The notes: generated from the letters alone by a model not told the origin. Shown: positions 1-7,688, counted from the first letter of the stretch. The stretch: 24,498 nucleotides of DNA from an uncultured Bacilli bacterium (GCA_947627835.1 CANQXM010000006.1:1-24498); one strand, 5' to 3'. Translations and numbers: made by a program.

Positions 1-1
1 A

Positions 2-481
2 TTTGCAACAGGAGAAATAGTAGATGTAACTGGAACTAGCAAAGGTAAAGGTTTTGCTGGAACAATTAAAAGACATGGTCAAAGTCGTGGACCAATGGCT
101 CATGGATCTCATTATCATAGAGGACCTGGTTCATTAGGTACCATGCTTCCAAAAAGAGTATTAAAGGGACATCGTCTTCCAGGACATATGGGTTGTGAAA
201 CCATTACCATTCAAAACCTAGAAATCGTGGAAGCAAATGCAAACGAAAATTACATTTTAGTAAGTGGAAATGTTCCAGGAGCTAAAAACTCATTTGTATT
301 AATTCGTTCTGCTGTAAAAAATAATCGTAAGAAAAATCCAAAAGAAATCATTTCTTATGAAGAACCCGTTGTAGATGAAGTAGTAGAAGAACAACCAGAA
401 AAGGTAGAAGAAACTACAGAAGCTACAAAGGAAGAAAATGTTACTTCTAGCGAAGAAGTGACTGCTGAAGAAGAAAAGTAG
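2..481 (+). CDS. rplC: 50S ribosomal protein L3, 5'-truncated by window edge
   Basis: L3 is a primary 23S rRNA-binding protein of the large subunit, with a long loop reaching the peptidyl transferase region. The reading frame is open from base 2, so the N-terminal part lies outside the window. The family core is clear: GTSKGKGFAGTIKRH, then HGSHYHRGPGS and the Gly/Arg-rich stretch through RLPGHMG. After the usual end of the family (about SAVKNNRKKN) the protein continues for roughly 45 residues with a strongly acidic tail rich in Glu, Val and Thr. It is followed 23 nt later by rplD, as in S10 operons generally. Identity is certain; the role of the acidic tail is unknown. Confidence 0.98.
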   Translation, partial: FATGEIVDVTGTSKGKGFAGTIKRHGQSRGPMAHGSHYHRGPGSLGTMLPKRVLKGHRLPGHMGCETITIQNLEIVEANANENYILVSGNVPGAKNSFVLIRSAVKNNRKKNPKEIISYEEPVVDEVVEEQPEKVEETTEATKEENVTSSEEVTAEEEK

Positions 482-504
482 AATCACGAAGAGGAGGATA
501 AAAA

Positions 505-1134
505 ATGGCAAAAATTGAATTAAAAAACTTAAAAAACGAAAAAGTTAAAGATCTAAGCATTAGTGATTCTATCTGGAAAATTGAAACGAATGACGATGCT
601 TTAAAGAAAATGATTCGTTTACAACTTGCAGCAACTCGTCAAGGAACTGCAAAAACAAAAACGAGAAGTGAAGTATCTGGTGGTGGAAGAAAACCATGGA
701 AACAAAAAAGTACTGGACGTGCAAGACAAGGATCTACACGTGCTACACAATGGCGCGGTGGTGGAATTGCTCTTGGCGTAACACCTCGCGATTACACTTT
801 TAAAATTAATAAAAAAGAACGGGTATTAGCACTTAAGAGTGCTTTGACAGAAAAACTTGCTAATAAAGCGTTAGTTGTATTTGACTCTCTTGAATTACCA
901 AGTTTAAAAACCAAAGAACTAAAAGATATGCTAAAAACCAATAAATTAGAAGGAAAAGTATTATTTGTAACAGGAAACGACAGCGAAAATTTATACATGG
1001 CATCTCGTAACTTAGGTTATACCTATGTCTTATATGTAGAAGATATCAATGTATATGACGTTGTAAATGCTGATACATTAGTACTTGATGAAATGGCTCT
1101 AAATAAATTAGAGGAGGTACTAAAAAATGCATAA
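505..1134 (+). CDS. rplD: 50S ribosomal protein L4
   Basis: L4 binds 23S rRNA and lines the upper nascent-peptide exit tunnel; in E. coli it also represses its own S10 operon. The 209-residue length is normal. The extended tunnel loop is visible at about residues 45-90, with GRKPWKQKSTGRARQGS and QWRGGGIALG. The C-terminal globular part ends in the typical VVNADTLVLDE. The Shine-Dalgarno GAGGAGG (491-497) lies 7 nt before the ATG. The last 8 nt overlap rplW, which suggests translational coupling. No L4-type leader can be examined because the operon start is outside the window. Confidence 0.98.
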   Translation: MAKIELKNLKNEKVKDLSISDSIWKIETNDDALKKMIRLQLAATRQGTAKTKTRSEVSGGGRKPWKQKSTGRARQGSTRATQWRGGGIALGVTPRDYTFKINKKERVLALKSALTEKLANKALVVFDSLELPSLKTKELKDMLKTNKLEGKVLFVTGNDSENLYMASRNLGYTYVLYVEDINVYDVVNADTLVLDEMALNKLEEVLKNA

Positions 1135-1399
1135 TCCAGATGTAATCTTAGGACCAGTTATTACCGAAAAAAGTATGGCTGGAAGCGGAAAAAATATATA
1201 TACTTTTAAAGTAGTAAAAAGCGCAACCAAAAAAGAAATCAAAAGTGAAATTGAAAATCACTTTGGTGTCAAAGTAAAAGACGTAAGAACTTTAAACACG
1301 AAAGCAAAAGATCGTCGTGTTGGAAAGTATACTGGAAAAACGAAAACTTATAAGAAAGCAATTGTAACCTTATATGAAGGTTCAACGATTGAACTATAA
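1127..1399 (+). CDS. rplW: 50S ribosomal protein L23
   Basis: L23 sits at the mouth of the exit tunnel and is the docking site for trigger factor and SRP. The 90-residue length is standard. Family marks are the N-terminal PDVILGPVITEKS and the Lys/Arg-rich loop KVKDVRTLNTKAKDRRVGKY. The start codon lies inside the end of rplD, behind GAGGAGG in the rplD coding sequence. The TAA stop is 14 nt before rplB, and the rplB ribosome-binding site fills that gap. Confidence 0.98.
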   Translation: MHNPDVILGPVITEKSMAGSGKNIYTFKVVKSATKKEIKSEIENHFGVKVKDVRTLNTKAKDRRVGKYTGKTKTYKKAIVTLYEGSTIEL

Positions 1400-1413
1400 A
1401 GGAGGAGTAAAAA

Positions 1414-2244
1414 ATGGCAATTAAAAAATATAAACCAACGACCAATGGCCGTCGTGGAATGTCAACACTTACCAATGAAGAATTAACCAAAGATGCTCCT
1501 ACCAAAAAATTACTAAAAAAGGTAGCCAAAACTGGTGGACGTAACAATCAAGGAAAACTTACGGTTCGTCATATCGGTGGAGGAGCAAAAAGAAAATATC
1601 GGGTAATTGATTTTAAAAGAGATAAAGTAGGAGTTACCGGACGGGTTGCAACCATTGAATACGATCCAAATCGTAACGCAAACATTGCTCTTATTAATTA
1701 CAAAGATGGAGAAAAAAGATACATCATTGCTCCAAAAGATTTAAAAGTAGGAGCAATCATTGAAAATGGTCCAGAAGCAGACATTAAAGTAGGAAATGCC
1801 CTTCCACTTGCCAATATTCCAGTTGGTACAGTTATTCATTGTATTGAATTAAAACCTGGAAAAGGCGCTCAAATTTGTCGTTCTGCTGGATCATCTGCAC
1901 AAATTCTTGGACGTGAAGATAAATACGTACTTGTTAGACTTCAATCAGGTGAAACGAGAAAAATATTAGGAACTTGTCTTGCTACAATTGGTGTTGTTGG
2001 CAATGAAGATTATGAACTTGTAAACATCGGAAAAGCTGGACGGACAAGACATATGGGAATTCGTCCTACAAACCGTGGTTCTGTAATGAATCCAAACGAC
2101 CATCCACATGGTGGTGGAGAAGGACGTACACCAGTTGGACGTAAGAGCCCAATGACTCCTTGGGGTAAACCTGCTCTTGGTTATAAAACTAGAAAAAATA
2201 AGAAAGCTTCTGACAAATTAATTGTTAGTAGAAGAAAGAAATAG
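1414..2244 (+). CDS. rplB: 50S ribosomal protein L2
   Basis: L2 is the most conserved large-subunit protein and is needed for subunit association and peptidyl transferase activity. The 276-residue length fits the family. Visible marks are the N-terminal KYKPTTNGRRGM, the RNA-binding GRNNQGKLTVRHIGGG, and the C-terminal HPHGGGEGR with the conserved histidine near the active site at about H230-H232, followed by the basic tail GYKTRKNKK. AAGGAGGAG precedes the start. No unusual insert is seen. Confidence 0.98.
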   Translation: MAIKKYKPTTNGRRGMSTLTNEELTKDAPTKKLLKKVAKTGGRNNQGKLTVRHIGGGAKRKYRVIDFKRDKVGVTGRVATIEYDPNRNANIALINYKDGEKRYIIAPKDLKVGAIIENGPEADIKVGNALPLANIPVGTVIHCIELKPGKGAQICRSAGSSAQILGREDKYVLVRLQSGETRKILGTCLATIGVVGNEDYELVNIGKAGRTRHMGIRPTNRGSVMNPNDHPHGGGEGRTPVGRKSPMTPWGKPALGYKTRKNKKASDKLIVSRRKK

Positions 2245-2257
2245 GAGGTTTTAGAAC

Positions 2258-2521
2258 ATGGCTAGAAGTTTAAAAAAAGGACCTTATGTATTTGACAGAT
2301 TATTAAAGAAAGTTCAAGAATTAAATAAAAATAATAAAAAAGAAGTGATTAAGACTTGGTCACGTCGTTCTACCATATATCCTGATTTTGTAGGACACAC
2401 ATTCGCTGTCCATAACGGAAAAGAATTTATTCCCGTTTATGTAACAGAAGAAATGGTTGGACATAAATTAGGAGAATTTGCGATGACTCGTAAATTCGGC
2501 GGACACGCAGGTCAAAAGTAG
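2258..2521 (+). CDS. rpsS: 30S ribosomal protein S19
   Basis: S19 forms a complex with S13 in the head of the small subunit and contacts the A-site finger. The 87-residue chain begins MARSLKKGPYVF and carries TWSRRSTIYPDFVGH, and the C-terminal GEFAMTRKFGGHAG is diagnostic. AGGAGG lies at the end of rplB, about 9 nt before the ATG. It lies between rplB and rplV, as in all S10 operons. Confidence 0.98.
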   Translation: MARSLKKGPYVFDRLLKKVQELNKNNKKEVIKTWSRRSTIYPDFVGHTFAVHNGKEFIPVYVTEEMVGHKLGEFAMTRKFGGHAGQK

Positions 2522-2531
2522 GAGGTAAAAC

Positions 2532-2885
2532 ATGAAAACATATGCAATGCATAAAAGTGCTATGATAGCTCCAAGAAAAGCCAGAATGACGCTTGACCTA
2601 ATTCGTGGAAAAGATGTTAAAACCGCAGAAGCTATCCTAGATACAACAAATACAAAAGCAAGTCGATTAATTAAAAAAGTATTAAAAAGTGCGGTTGCTA
2701 ATGCCGTAAATAATAATGGAGCAAAAGAAACGGATTTATTCATTTCTACTTGCTTCATCAATCCAGGACCTATTTACAAAAGAGTAAAATTTGCAAGTCG
2801 TGGAAATGTTGATCGAAGAGATAAAAGAACAAGCCACATTTATGTTGAAGTAAGTGATGGTAAAGAAGAAGGAGGCAATAAGTAA
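2532..2885 (+). CDS. rplV: 50S ribosomal protein L22
   Basis: L22 binds all 23S domains, and its beta-hairpin lines the exit tunnel beside L4; hairpin changes in other bacteria give macrolide resistance. The chain has 117 residues, with PRKARMTLDLIRGKDVKTA near the N terminus and KRVKFASRGNVDRRDKRTSH in the hairpin and C-terminal region, followed by a short polar tail (DGKEEGGNK). No deletion in the hairpin is evident. The stop TAA shares its last base with the rpsC ATG, so the two are translationally coupled; GGAGG for rpsC lies in the rplV tail codons. Confidence 0.98.
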   Translation: MKTYAMHKSAMIAPRKARMTLDLIRGKDVKTAEAILDTTNTKASRLIKKVLKSAVANAVNNNGAKETDLFISTCFINPGPIYKRVKFASRGNVDRRDKRTSHIYVEVSDGKEEGGNK

Positions 2886-3571
2886 TGGGACAAAAAGTAA
2901 ATCCAATTGGCTATCGTCTTGGTGTTAATAAAGAATGGAATTCAAAATGGTATGCCAATAAAAAAGAATTTGGATCTAAACTAATTCAAGATATTAAAAT
3001 TCGTGAATACTTAGATAAAAATTTAAAAGATGCTGGAATTGCCTCAGTTGTAATTGAAAGAAAAAAAGATCGTACCGAAGTAAGTATCTATACTGCCAAA
3101 CCTGGTGTAATCATCGGTCGTGGCGGAGAAGATATTGAAAAGTTACGTACCGCTTTAAAGAAAGTTTCTGGAAGCGATATCTATGTATCCATTATTGAAG
3201 TAAAAAATGCCGATTTAAACGCCCAATTAGTTGCTAAAAACATTGCAGCACAAATTGAAAATCGTGCTCCATTTAGAAGTGCTCAAAAAAGAGCCATTCG
3301 AAATACGATGAAAGCTGGAGCAAAAGGAATTAAAACTTCGGTTTCTGGAAGACTTGGTGGAGCAGAAATGGCTCGTACAGAAGGATACACAGAAGGAACA
3401 GTACCTCTTCATACAATCCGTGCAGATATTGACTATGCCATTGCAGAAGCAAATACAACTTATGGAAAAATTGGTGTAAAAGTATGGATTTATAAAGGAG
3501 AAATTCTTCCAAGCAAAAAAAACGTGAAGGAGAGTGATGAGCATGTTAATGCCAAAAAGAACGAAATATAG
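2885..3571 (+). CDS. rpsC: 30S ribosomal protein S3
   Basis: S3 is at the mRNA entry channel and, with S4 and S5, helps unwind mRNA. The N-terminal MGQKVNPIGYRLG is diagnostic. A KH domain carries VIIGRGGEDIEKL, with its GRGG turn at residues 78-81. The C-terminal domain has GRLGGAEMARTEGYTEGTVPLHT. At 228 residues it is slightly longer than the Bacillus protein (about 218) because of a charged tail after GEILPSKK. That tail runs 29 nt past the rplP start, giving an unusually long overlap for this gene pair. Confidence 0.98.
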   Translation: MGQKVNPIGYRLGVNKEWNSKWYANKKEFGSKLIQDIKIREYLDKNLKDAGIASVVIERKKDRTEVSIYTAKPGVIIGRGGEDIEKLRTALKKVSGSDIYVSIIEVKNADLNAQLVAKNIAAQIENRAPFRSAQKRAIRNTMKAGAKGIKTSVSGRLGGAEMARTEGYTEGTVPLHTIRADIDYAIAEANTTYGKIGVKVWIYKGEILPSKKNVKESDEHVNAKKNEI

Positions 3572-3980
3572 AAAACCTCATCGCTTAACTTATGACGGAC
3601 ATACAAAAGGAAACAAAGAACTTCATTTTGGTGAATATGGATTAATGGCTAAAGAAGGAAACTATGTAAGTGCCCGTCAAATCGAAGCTGCTCGTATTGC
3701 CATGACTCGTTTTATGAAACGTGGTGGAAAAGTATATATTAATATTTTCCCACACTTAGCTAGAACGAAAAAACCATTGGAAACTCGTCAAGGTAAAGGT
3801 AAAGGTAACGTTGAAGAGTGGGTAGCAGTAGTTAAAGAAGGAAAAATCATGTTTGAAATTTCTGGAGTTAGTGAAGAAGTAGCAAGAGAAGCTTTAAGAC
3901 TTGCCTCTCATAAACTTCCACTTACTACAAAATTTGTAAAAAAAGATGATGTGAATGGTGGTGATTCTCTTGAAAGCTAA
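3543..3980 (+). CDS. rplP: 50S ribosomal protein L16
   Basis: L16 organises the A-site tRNA region of the large subunit and the L7/L12 stalk base. I start it at ATG 3543 (MLMPKRTKYRKPHR), the normal family start, giving 145 residues. AAGGAG at 3527-3532 lies 10 nt upstream. Longer options at 3534 or 3537 add residues the family lacks. The centre has HFGEYGLMAKEG and ARIAMTRFMKRGGK; the C terminus has VKEGKIMFEISGVSEEVAREALRLASHKLP. It overlaps rpsC by 29 nt and rpmC by 11 nt. Confidence 0.97.
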   Translation: MLMPKRTKYRKPHRLTYDGHTKGNKELHFGEYGLMAKEGNYVSARQIEAARIAMTRFMKRGGKVYINIFPHLARTKKPLETRQGKGKGNVEEWVAVVKEGKIMFEISGVSEEVAREALRLASHKLPLTTKFVKKDDVNGGDSLES

Positions 3981-4182
3981 TGAAATTAGAAAAATGACAA
4001 GAGAAGAAATCGAAAAGAAAATCAAAGATTCAAAAAGTGAATTATTAGATCTTCGTATGAAGGCAGCTACAGGAAGCCTTGAAAAACCTTCAAAAATCGA
4101 TGCCCTAAAAAAAGATGTTGCAAGAATGATGACAGTTTTAAATGAAATGAAACATGAAGAAGTTGAGGGAGGTAACAAATAA
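3970..4182 (+). CDS. rpmC: 50S ribosomal protein L29, TTG start
   Basis: L29 is a small helical hairpin at the tunnel exit beside L23. The family begins MKANEIR, which here is encoded from TTG at 3970 (L/M-K-A-N-E-I-R-K-M). The extended anti-SD match GGTGGTGAT at 3957-3965 ends 4 nt before TTG, so its core is 8 nt away, the normal spacing. An in-frame ATG at 3955 would overlap this site and add five residues unlike the family. The product is 70 residues, with SELLDLRMKAATGSLEKPSKI typical of L29. Stop and rpsQ start overlap as TAATG. Confidence 0.93.
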   Translation: MKANEIRKMTREEIEKKIKDSKSELLDLRMKAATGSLEKPSKIDALKKDVARMMTVLNEMKHEEVEGGNK

Positions 4183-4439
4183 TGGAATCAAAAAGACAAG
4201 AATTAGTTGGAAAAGTAGTTAGTGCCAAAAATGATAAAACCATTACCGTTTTAGTAGAAACTCACAAAAAACATCCTCTATATGGAAAAAGAGTAAAATA
4301 TTCCAAAAAATATACTGCTCATGATGAAAAAAATATTGCAAAAGAGGGAGATACAGTAAGAATTAGAAGTACAAGACCATTATCAAAAACAAAAAGATAT
4401 GAACTTGTAGAAGTTCTAATTGAAGCTGTAATTCTATAG
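4182..4439 (+). CDS. rpsQ: 30S ribosomal protein S17
   Basis: S17 is a primary 16S rRNA-binding OB-fold protein needed early in 30S assembly. The 85-residue length matches the family. The marks are LVGKVVSAKNDKTITVLVE, HPLYGKRVKYSKKYTAHDE and GDTVRIRSTRPLSKTKRYEL. It starts within the rpmC stop codon (1-nt overlap), with GGGAGG upstream in the end of rpmC. It is followed 11 nt later by rplN. Confidence 0.98.
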   Translation: MESKRQELVGKVVSAKNDKTITVLVETHKKHPLYGKRVKYSKKYTAHDEKNIAKEGDTVRIRSTRPLSKTKRYELVEVLIEAVIL

Positions 4440-4450
4440 GAGGTTATCTT

Positions 4451-4816
4451 ATGGTAATGCAAGAAACAAGACTTAAAGTCGCAGATAATACCGGTGCAAG
4501 AGAAGTTTCTGTAATTCGCTGTTTAGGTGGAAGTACAAGAAAAACGGCCAACATTGGTGATATCGTTGTATGTAGTGTTAAAAAAGCAATCCCAAATAGC
4601 AATATGAAGGGAAAAGTAGTCAAAGCAGTTATTGTTAGAAGTGTCGAAGGCGTTAGAAGAACCGATGGAAGTTATATCAAATTTGATGATAATGCATGCG
4701 TAATCATCAAAGATGATAAATCTCCAGTTGGAACCAGAGTATTAGGACCTGTTGCTAGAGAATTACGTGAAAAAGAATTTACAAAAATTGTTTCTTTAGC
4801 ATCAGAGGTTTTATAG
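4451..4816 (+). CDS. rplN: 50S ribosomal protein L14
   Basis: L14 forms intersubunit bridges and contacts L19 and the silencing factor RsfS. The chain has 121 residues, beginning MVMQETRLKVADNTGAREV, with GDIVVCSVKKAIPN and the C-terminal FDDNACVIIKDDKSPVGTR followed by GPVARELR. ATG 4451 is preferred over the ATG two codons later because it gives the family length and lies 8 nt behind AGGAGG. Normal in all respects. Confidence 0.98.
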   Translation: MVMQETRLKVADNTGAREVSVIRCLGGSTRKTANIGDIVVCSVKKAIPNSNMKGKVVKAVIVRSVEGVRRTDGSYIKFDDNACVIIKDDKSPVGTRVLGPVARELREKEFTKIVSLASEVL

Positions 4817-4826
4817 GAGGATAAAC

Positions 4827-5084
4827 ATGAAAATAAAAGTTGGCGATAATGTAAAAATTTTAGCTGGAAAAGATAAAGGGAAAACCGGAATGGTTACCAA
4901 AACTTTAAAGAAAGAAAATAAAGTTGTGGTAGAAGGAATCAATGTTGTAAAAAAACATATGAAACCAAACGGACAAAACCAAACGGGTGGAATCATAGAA
5001 ATGAATGCCCCAATTCATGTATCTAACGTTAAAAAAGTAGAAGAAACTACCAAAAAAGACACGAAGAAAGCAAAGAAAGATTAG
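4827..5084 (+). CDS. rplX: 50S ribosomal protein L24, short form with Lys-rich tail
   Basis: L24 starts assembly of the large subunit by binding the 5' end of 23S rRNA, and sits near the tunnel exit. The KOW motif is clear (VGDNVKILAGKDKGKTGMV) and is followed by NVVKKHMKPN and the APIHVSNV strand. At that point Bacillus L24 continues for about 30 residues through a conserved TRVGYK segment to roughly 103 residues. Here the chain ends at 85 residues, with a Lys/Thr-rich tail (VEETTKKDTKKAKKD) instead. The frame runs straight to a TAG with no sign of frameshift, so this looks like a real lineage variant. Confidence 0.96.
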   Translation: MKIKVGDNVKILAGKDKGKTGMVTKTLKKENKVVVEGINVVKKHMKPNGQNQTGGIIEMNAPIHVSNVKKVEETTKKDTKKAKKD

Positions 5085-5099
5085 TTAGTGGGTGAAAGA

Positions 5100-5639
5100 A
5101 TGAGTAATTTAGGAAAGTTATATAAAGAAACAATCGTTAAAGACTTAATGAAAGAACATAACTACAAAACAGTAATGCAAGTCCCAAAACTAGAAAAAAT
5201 TGTCATTAATATCGGTGTTGGTGAAGGTGCTAGAGATGAAAAATTCATCGAAGCTGCACTAAACGATCTAGAAACAATTACCGGTCAAAAAGCCGTTGTT
5301 ACAAAAGCTCGTAAATCCATCGCAGGATTTAAATTAAGAGAAGGACAAACCATTGGGGTGAAAGTAACACTTCGTGGTGAAAAGATGTATTATTTCATGG
5401 AAAAATTAATTAACGTTGCCCTTCCTCGTGTAAGAGACTTTAGAGGAATTTCAAAAAACTCTTTTGATGATCATGGAAATTACACATTAGGAATTAAAGA
5501 ACAATTAATTTTCCCAGAAATTGAATATGATAACATCTTAAAAATTAGAGGTATGGACATTGTATTTGTTACAACCGCTAAAACAAATGAAGAAGCAGAA
5601 AGCTTACTAAGAGCATTTAAAATGCCTTTTAGAAATTAA
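5100..5639 (+). CDS. rplE: 50S ribosomal protein L5
   Basis: L5 binds 5S rRNA and contacts the P-site tRNA and S13. ATG 5100 gives 179 residues, the usual bacilli length, beginning MSNLGKLYKETIVKDL. GGGTGA lies just upstream, whereas an upstream GTG at 5088 would add four residues that sit on this site. Marks are PKLEKIVINIGVGEGARD, TKARKSIAGFKLREG and GISKNSFDDHGNYTLGIKEQ. The gap to rplX is 15 nt and contains the ribosome-binding site. Confidence 0.96.
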   Translation: MSNLGKLYKETIVKDLMKEHNYKTVMQVPKLEKIVINIGVGEGARDEKFIEAALNDLETITGQKAVVTKARKSIAGFKLREGQTIGVKVTLRGEKMYYFMEKLINVALPRVRDFRGISKNSFDDHGNYTLGIKEQLIFPEIEYDNILKIRGMDIVFVTTAKTNEEAESLLRAFKMPFRN

Positions 5640-5653
5640 GGAGGACAAATCGT

Positions 5654-5839
5654 ATGGCTAAAACAAGTTTAAAAGTAAAACAACAAAGAAATCCAAAATT
5701 TAAATCACGTGCGTATACTCGCTGTGAAAGATGCGGAAGACCTCATTCAGTCCTTCGTAAATACAAATTATGCCGTATTTGCTTTAGAGAATTAGCAAGT
5801 AAAGGAGAAATCCCTGGCATGAAAAAAGCTAGTTGGTAG
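5654..5839 (+). CDS. rpsN: 30S ribosomal protein S14, zinc-binding short type
   Basis: S14 lies in the head of the small subunit near S3 and S10. This is the 61-residue zinc (type Z) form, with ligands C24 and C27 (RCERCGRPH) and C40 and C43 (LCRICFREL). The C-terminal KGEIPGMKKASW is the family signature. Because the ribosome depends on zinc here, some bacteria carry a second zinc-free paralogue elsewhere; none is in this window. AGGAGG precedes the ATG. Confidence 0.98.
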   Translation: MAKTSLKVKQQRNPKFKSRAYTRCERCGRPHSVLRKYKLCRICFRELASKGEIPGMKKASW

Positions 5840-5859
5840 GAAAGGAGGAATTTATTAAT

Positions 5860-6255
5860 ATGGTAGCAGATAAAATTGCAGATATGCTTACACGCATTCG
5901 TAATGCAAATCAATTAAAATATGATACAGTGGAAGTCATTGGTACAAAAATGACACTAGGTATCGCGGAAATCTTAAAAAGAGAAGGATATATTAGTGAC
6001 TTTACTTATGAAAAAGATGTCAAAGGCGATAAACTAACCCTAACTCTTAAATATGGAGAAAAGAAAGAACGTGTAATTACTGGACTTAAAAGAATTAGTA
6101 AATCCGGATTACGTGTTTATGCGAAAAGTGATGAAATTCCTCGTGTATTAAATGGCTTAGGAATTGCAATTATCTCAACTTCAAAAGGACTTATGACCGA
6201 TAAAGAAGCAAGAGAAGCAAAGTTAGGAGGCGAAGTACTTGCCTACATCTGGTAA
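5860..6255 (+). CDS. rpsH: 30S ribosomal protein S8
   Basis: S8 binds the central domain of 16S rRNA early in assembly; in E. coli it is also the translational repressor of the spc operon. ATG 5860 gives 131 residues (family about 132), starting MVADKIADMLTRIRNAN; AGGAGG at 5843-5848 lies 11 nt upstream. A longer in-frame start at 5833 overlaps rpsN and would read through the ribosome-binding site. Family marks are GLKRISKSGLRVYA, LNGLGIAIISTSKGLMTD and the C-terminal GGEVLAYIW. Confidence 0.96.
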   Translation: MVADKIADMLTRIRNANQLKYDTVEVIGTKMTLGIAEILKREGYISDFTYEKDVKGDKLTLTLKYGEKKERVITGLKRISKSGLRVYAKSDEIPRVLNGLGIAIISTSKGLMTDKEAREAKLGGEVLAYIW

Positions 6256-6264
6256 GGAAAAAAT

Positions 6265-6804
6265 ATGAGTCGTATTGGTAAAAGAAAACTTATGATTCCT
6301 GCAGGTGTTACTGTTGAAGTATTAGATAATAAAGTAACAGTGAAAAGTACCAAAGGAACCCTTGATGTAACGATGGATCCACTTGTAAAAGTAGAAGTGA
6401 AAGAAAATGAAATCGTTACTATTCCAACCGATGAAAGCCCAAGAGCGAATGTAATGGTTGGAACAATGAATGCCTTAATCAAAAATATGATTGTTGGTGT
6501 GAGTGAAGGATATACAAAAGGCCTTGAAATTGTTGGAGTTGGATATCGTTTTAATGTTCAAGGAAACAAAATCAATATCAGTGCTGGTTTTTCTCATCCA
6601 GTAGAAATTGTATGTCCAGAAGGAATTTCAGTAGCACTTGTAAATGCAAATGAAATCACCCTAAGTGGAATTGATAAACAAAAAGTATCTGAATTTGCGG
6701 CTAAAATTCGTGAAATAAGAAGTCCAGAACCTTATAAAGGAAAAGGAATTCGTTATAAAGGCGAATACGTTAGACGTAAAGAAGGAAAGAAAGCTGCAAA
6801 GTAG
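6265..6804 (+). CDS. rplF: 50S ribosomal protein L6
   Basis: L6 lies at the base of the L7/L12 stalk near the sarcin-ricin loop and the GTPase factor site. The 179-residue chain begins MSRIGKRKLMIPAGV and carries VGVGYRFNVQGNKI, and the diagnostic C-terminal EPYKGKGIRYKGE with a basic tail. The Shine-Dalgarno is a weaker AAGGA overlapping the rpsH stop, unlike the AGGAGG of most neighbours. Confidence 0.98.
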   Translation: MSRIGKRKLMIPAGVTVEVLDNKVTVKSTKGTLDVTMDPLVKVEVKENEIVTIPTDESPRANVMVGTMNALIKNMIVGVSEGYTKGLEIVGVGYRFNVQGNKINISAGFSHPVEIVCPEGISVALVNANEITLSGIDKQKVSEFAAKIREIRSPEPYKGKGIRYKGEYVRRKEGKKAAK

Positions 6805-6815
6805 GAGGGTAATTA

Positions 6816-7172
6816 ATGATAAAGAAAGAATCAAGTAACGATTTAAGATTAAGACGTCATACACGTATTAGAAAAACTATTTCTGGTACCAATGAAGTTC
6901 CAAGATTAAATGTATTTCGTTCAAATAAAGAAATTTATGTACAAGTTATCGATGATGTTACAGGCAAAACTTTAGCAAGTTCATCAAGCATTGCCCTAAA
7001 ACTAAAAAATGGTGGCAATAGCGAAGGTGCAAAATTAGTCGGAAAAGACATTGCTGAAAAATGCAAAAAATTAAAAATTACGAAAGTCGTTTTCGATAGA
7101 GGTGGATACCTATATCATGGACGTGTAGAAGCATTAGCAAACGCTGCACGTGAAAACGGACTAGAGTTTTAA
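6816..7172 (+). CDS. rplR: 50S ribosomal protein L18
   Basis: L18 binds 5S rRNA and, with L5, attaches it to the large subunit. The chain has 118 residues, with an N-terminal basic segment (RLRRHTRIRKTISGT) then PRLNVFRSNKEIYVQVID and, in the C-terminal half, VFDRGGYLYHGRVEALANAARE. AGGAGG at the end of rplF precedes the start. Length and motifs are normal. Confidence 0.98.
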   Translation: MIKKESSNDLRLRRHTRIRKTISGTNEVPRLNVFRSNKEIYVQVIDDVTGKTLASSSSIALKLKNGGNSEGAKLVGKDIAEKCKKLKITKVVFDRGGYLYHGRVEALANAARENGLEF

Positions 7173-7183
7173 GGAGGAAAGTT

Positions 7184-7687
7184 ATGCCAAAACAATATAC
7201 AGATGCAAAAAAGAAATTATTAGAAGAAAAAGTAATTTCTGTTGGACGGGTTACCAAAGTAACCAAAGGTGGAAGACATTTTCGTTTCTCTGCAACTGTT
7301 GTCGTAGGAAATCGTCGTGGACTTGTTGGCCTTGGTAATGGAAAAGCCAATGAAGTGCAAGAAGCCATTGCCAAAGCTACGCAAGCTGCAAATAAAAATG
7401 TTGTCCGCGTAGCCCTTGAAGAGAATCGTACCATTCCTCATGAAGCAATTGGAAAAGTAGGTCGTGCAGTAGTACTTATAAAACCTGCTAAAGAAGGTAC
7501 AGGAGTGATTGCTGGTGGAGCAGCTCGTGCCGTATTAGAACTTGCTGGAGTAAAAGATATCGTATCAAAATCTCTCGGTTCAAATACTCAAGTAAATGTA
7601 GCAAAATCTACCCTAGAAGCATTAAAATCTGTTAGAACTCCTGCTAAAATAGCTGCTTTACGTGGTAAGAAAGTGGAGGAGTTATAA
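7184..7687 (+). CDS. rpsE: 30S ribosomal protein S5
   Basis: S5 lies at the mRNA channel and affects decoding fidelity; spectinomycin resistance maps to its N-terminal loop. The 167-residue chain has SVGRVTKVTKGGRHFRFSA, VVVGNRRGLVGLGNGKA and the C-terminal domain GVIAGGAARAVLELAGVKDI. The N-terminal loop looks wild type. The next gene, rplO, starts 1 nt after the stop, so the rpmD (L30) gene that normally sits here is absent. Confidence 0.98.
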   Translation: MPKQYTDAKKKLLEEKVISVGRVTKVTKGGRHFRFSATVVVGNRRGLVGLGNGKANEVQEAIAKATQAANKNVVRVALEENRTIPHEAIGKVGRAVVLIKPAKEGTGVIAGGAARAVLELAGVKDIVSKSLGSNTQVNVAKSTLEALKSVRTPAKIAALRGKKVEEL

Positions 7688-7688
7688 C

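Noticed and set aside
3227..3544. Open frames on the minus strand opposite rpsC
   Set aside because: They are Cys/Phe/Ser-rich shadows of a conserved gene and lack a ribosome-binding site.
5088..5099. GTG 5088 as start of rplE
   Set aside because: It falls within the ribosome-binding region for ATG 5100, which gives the standard 179-residue protein.
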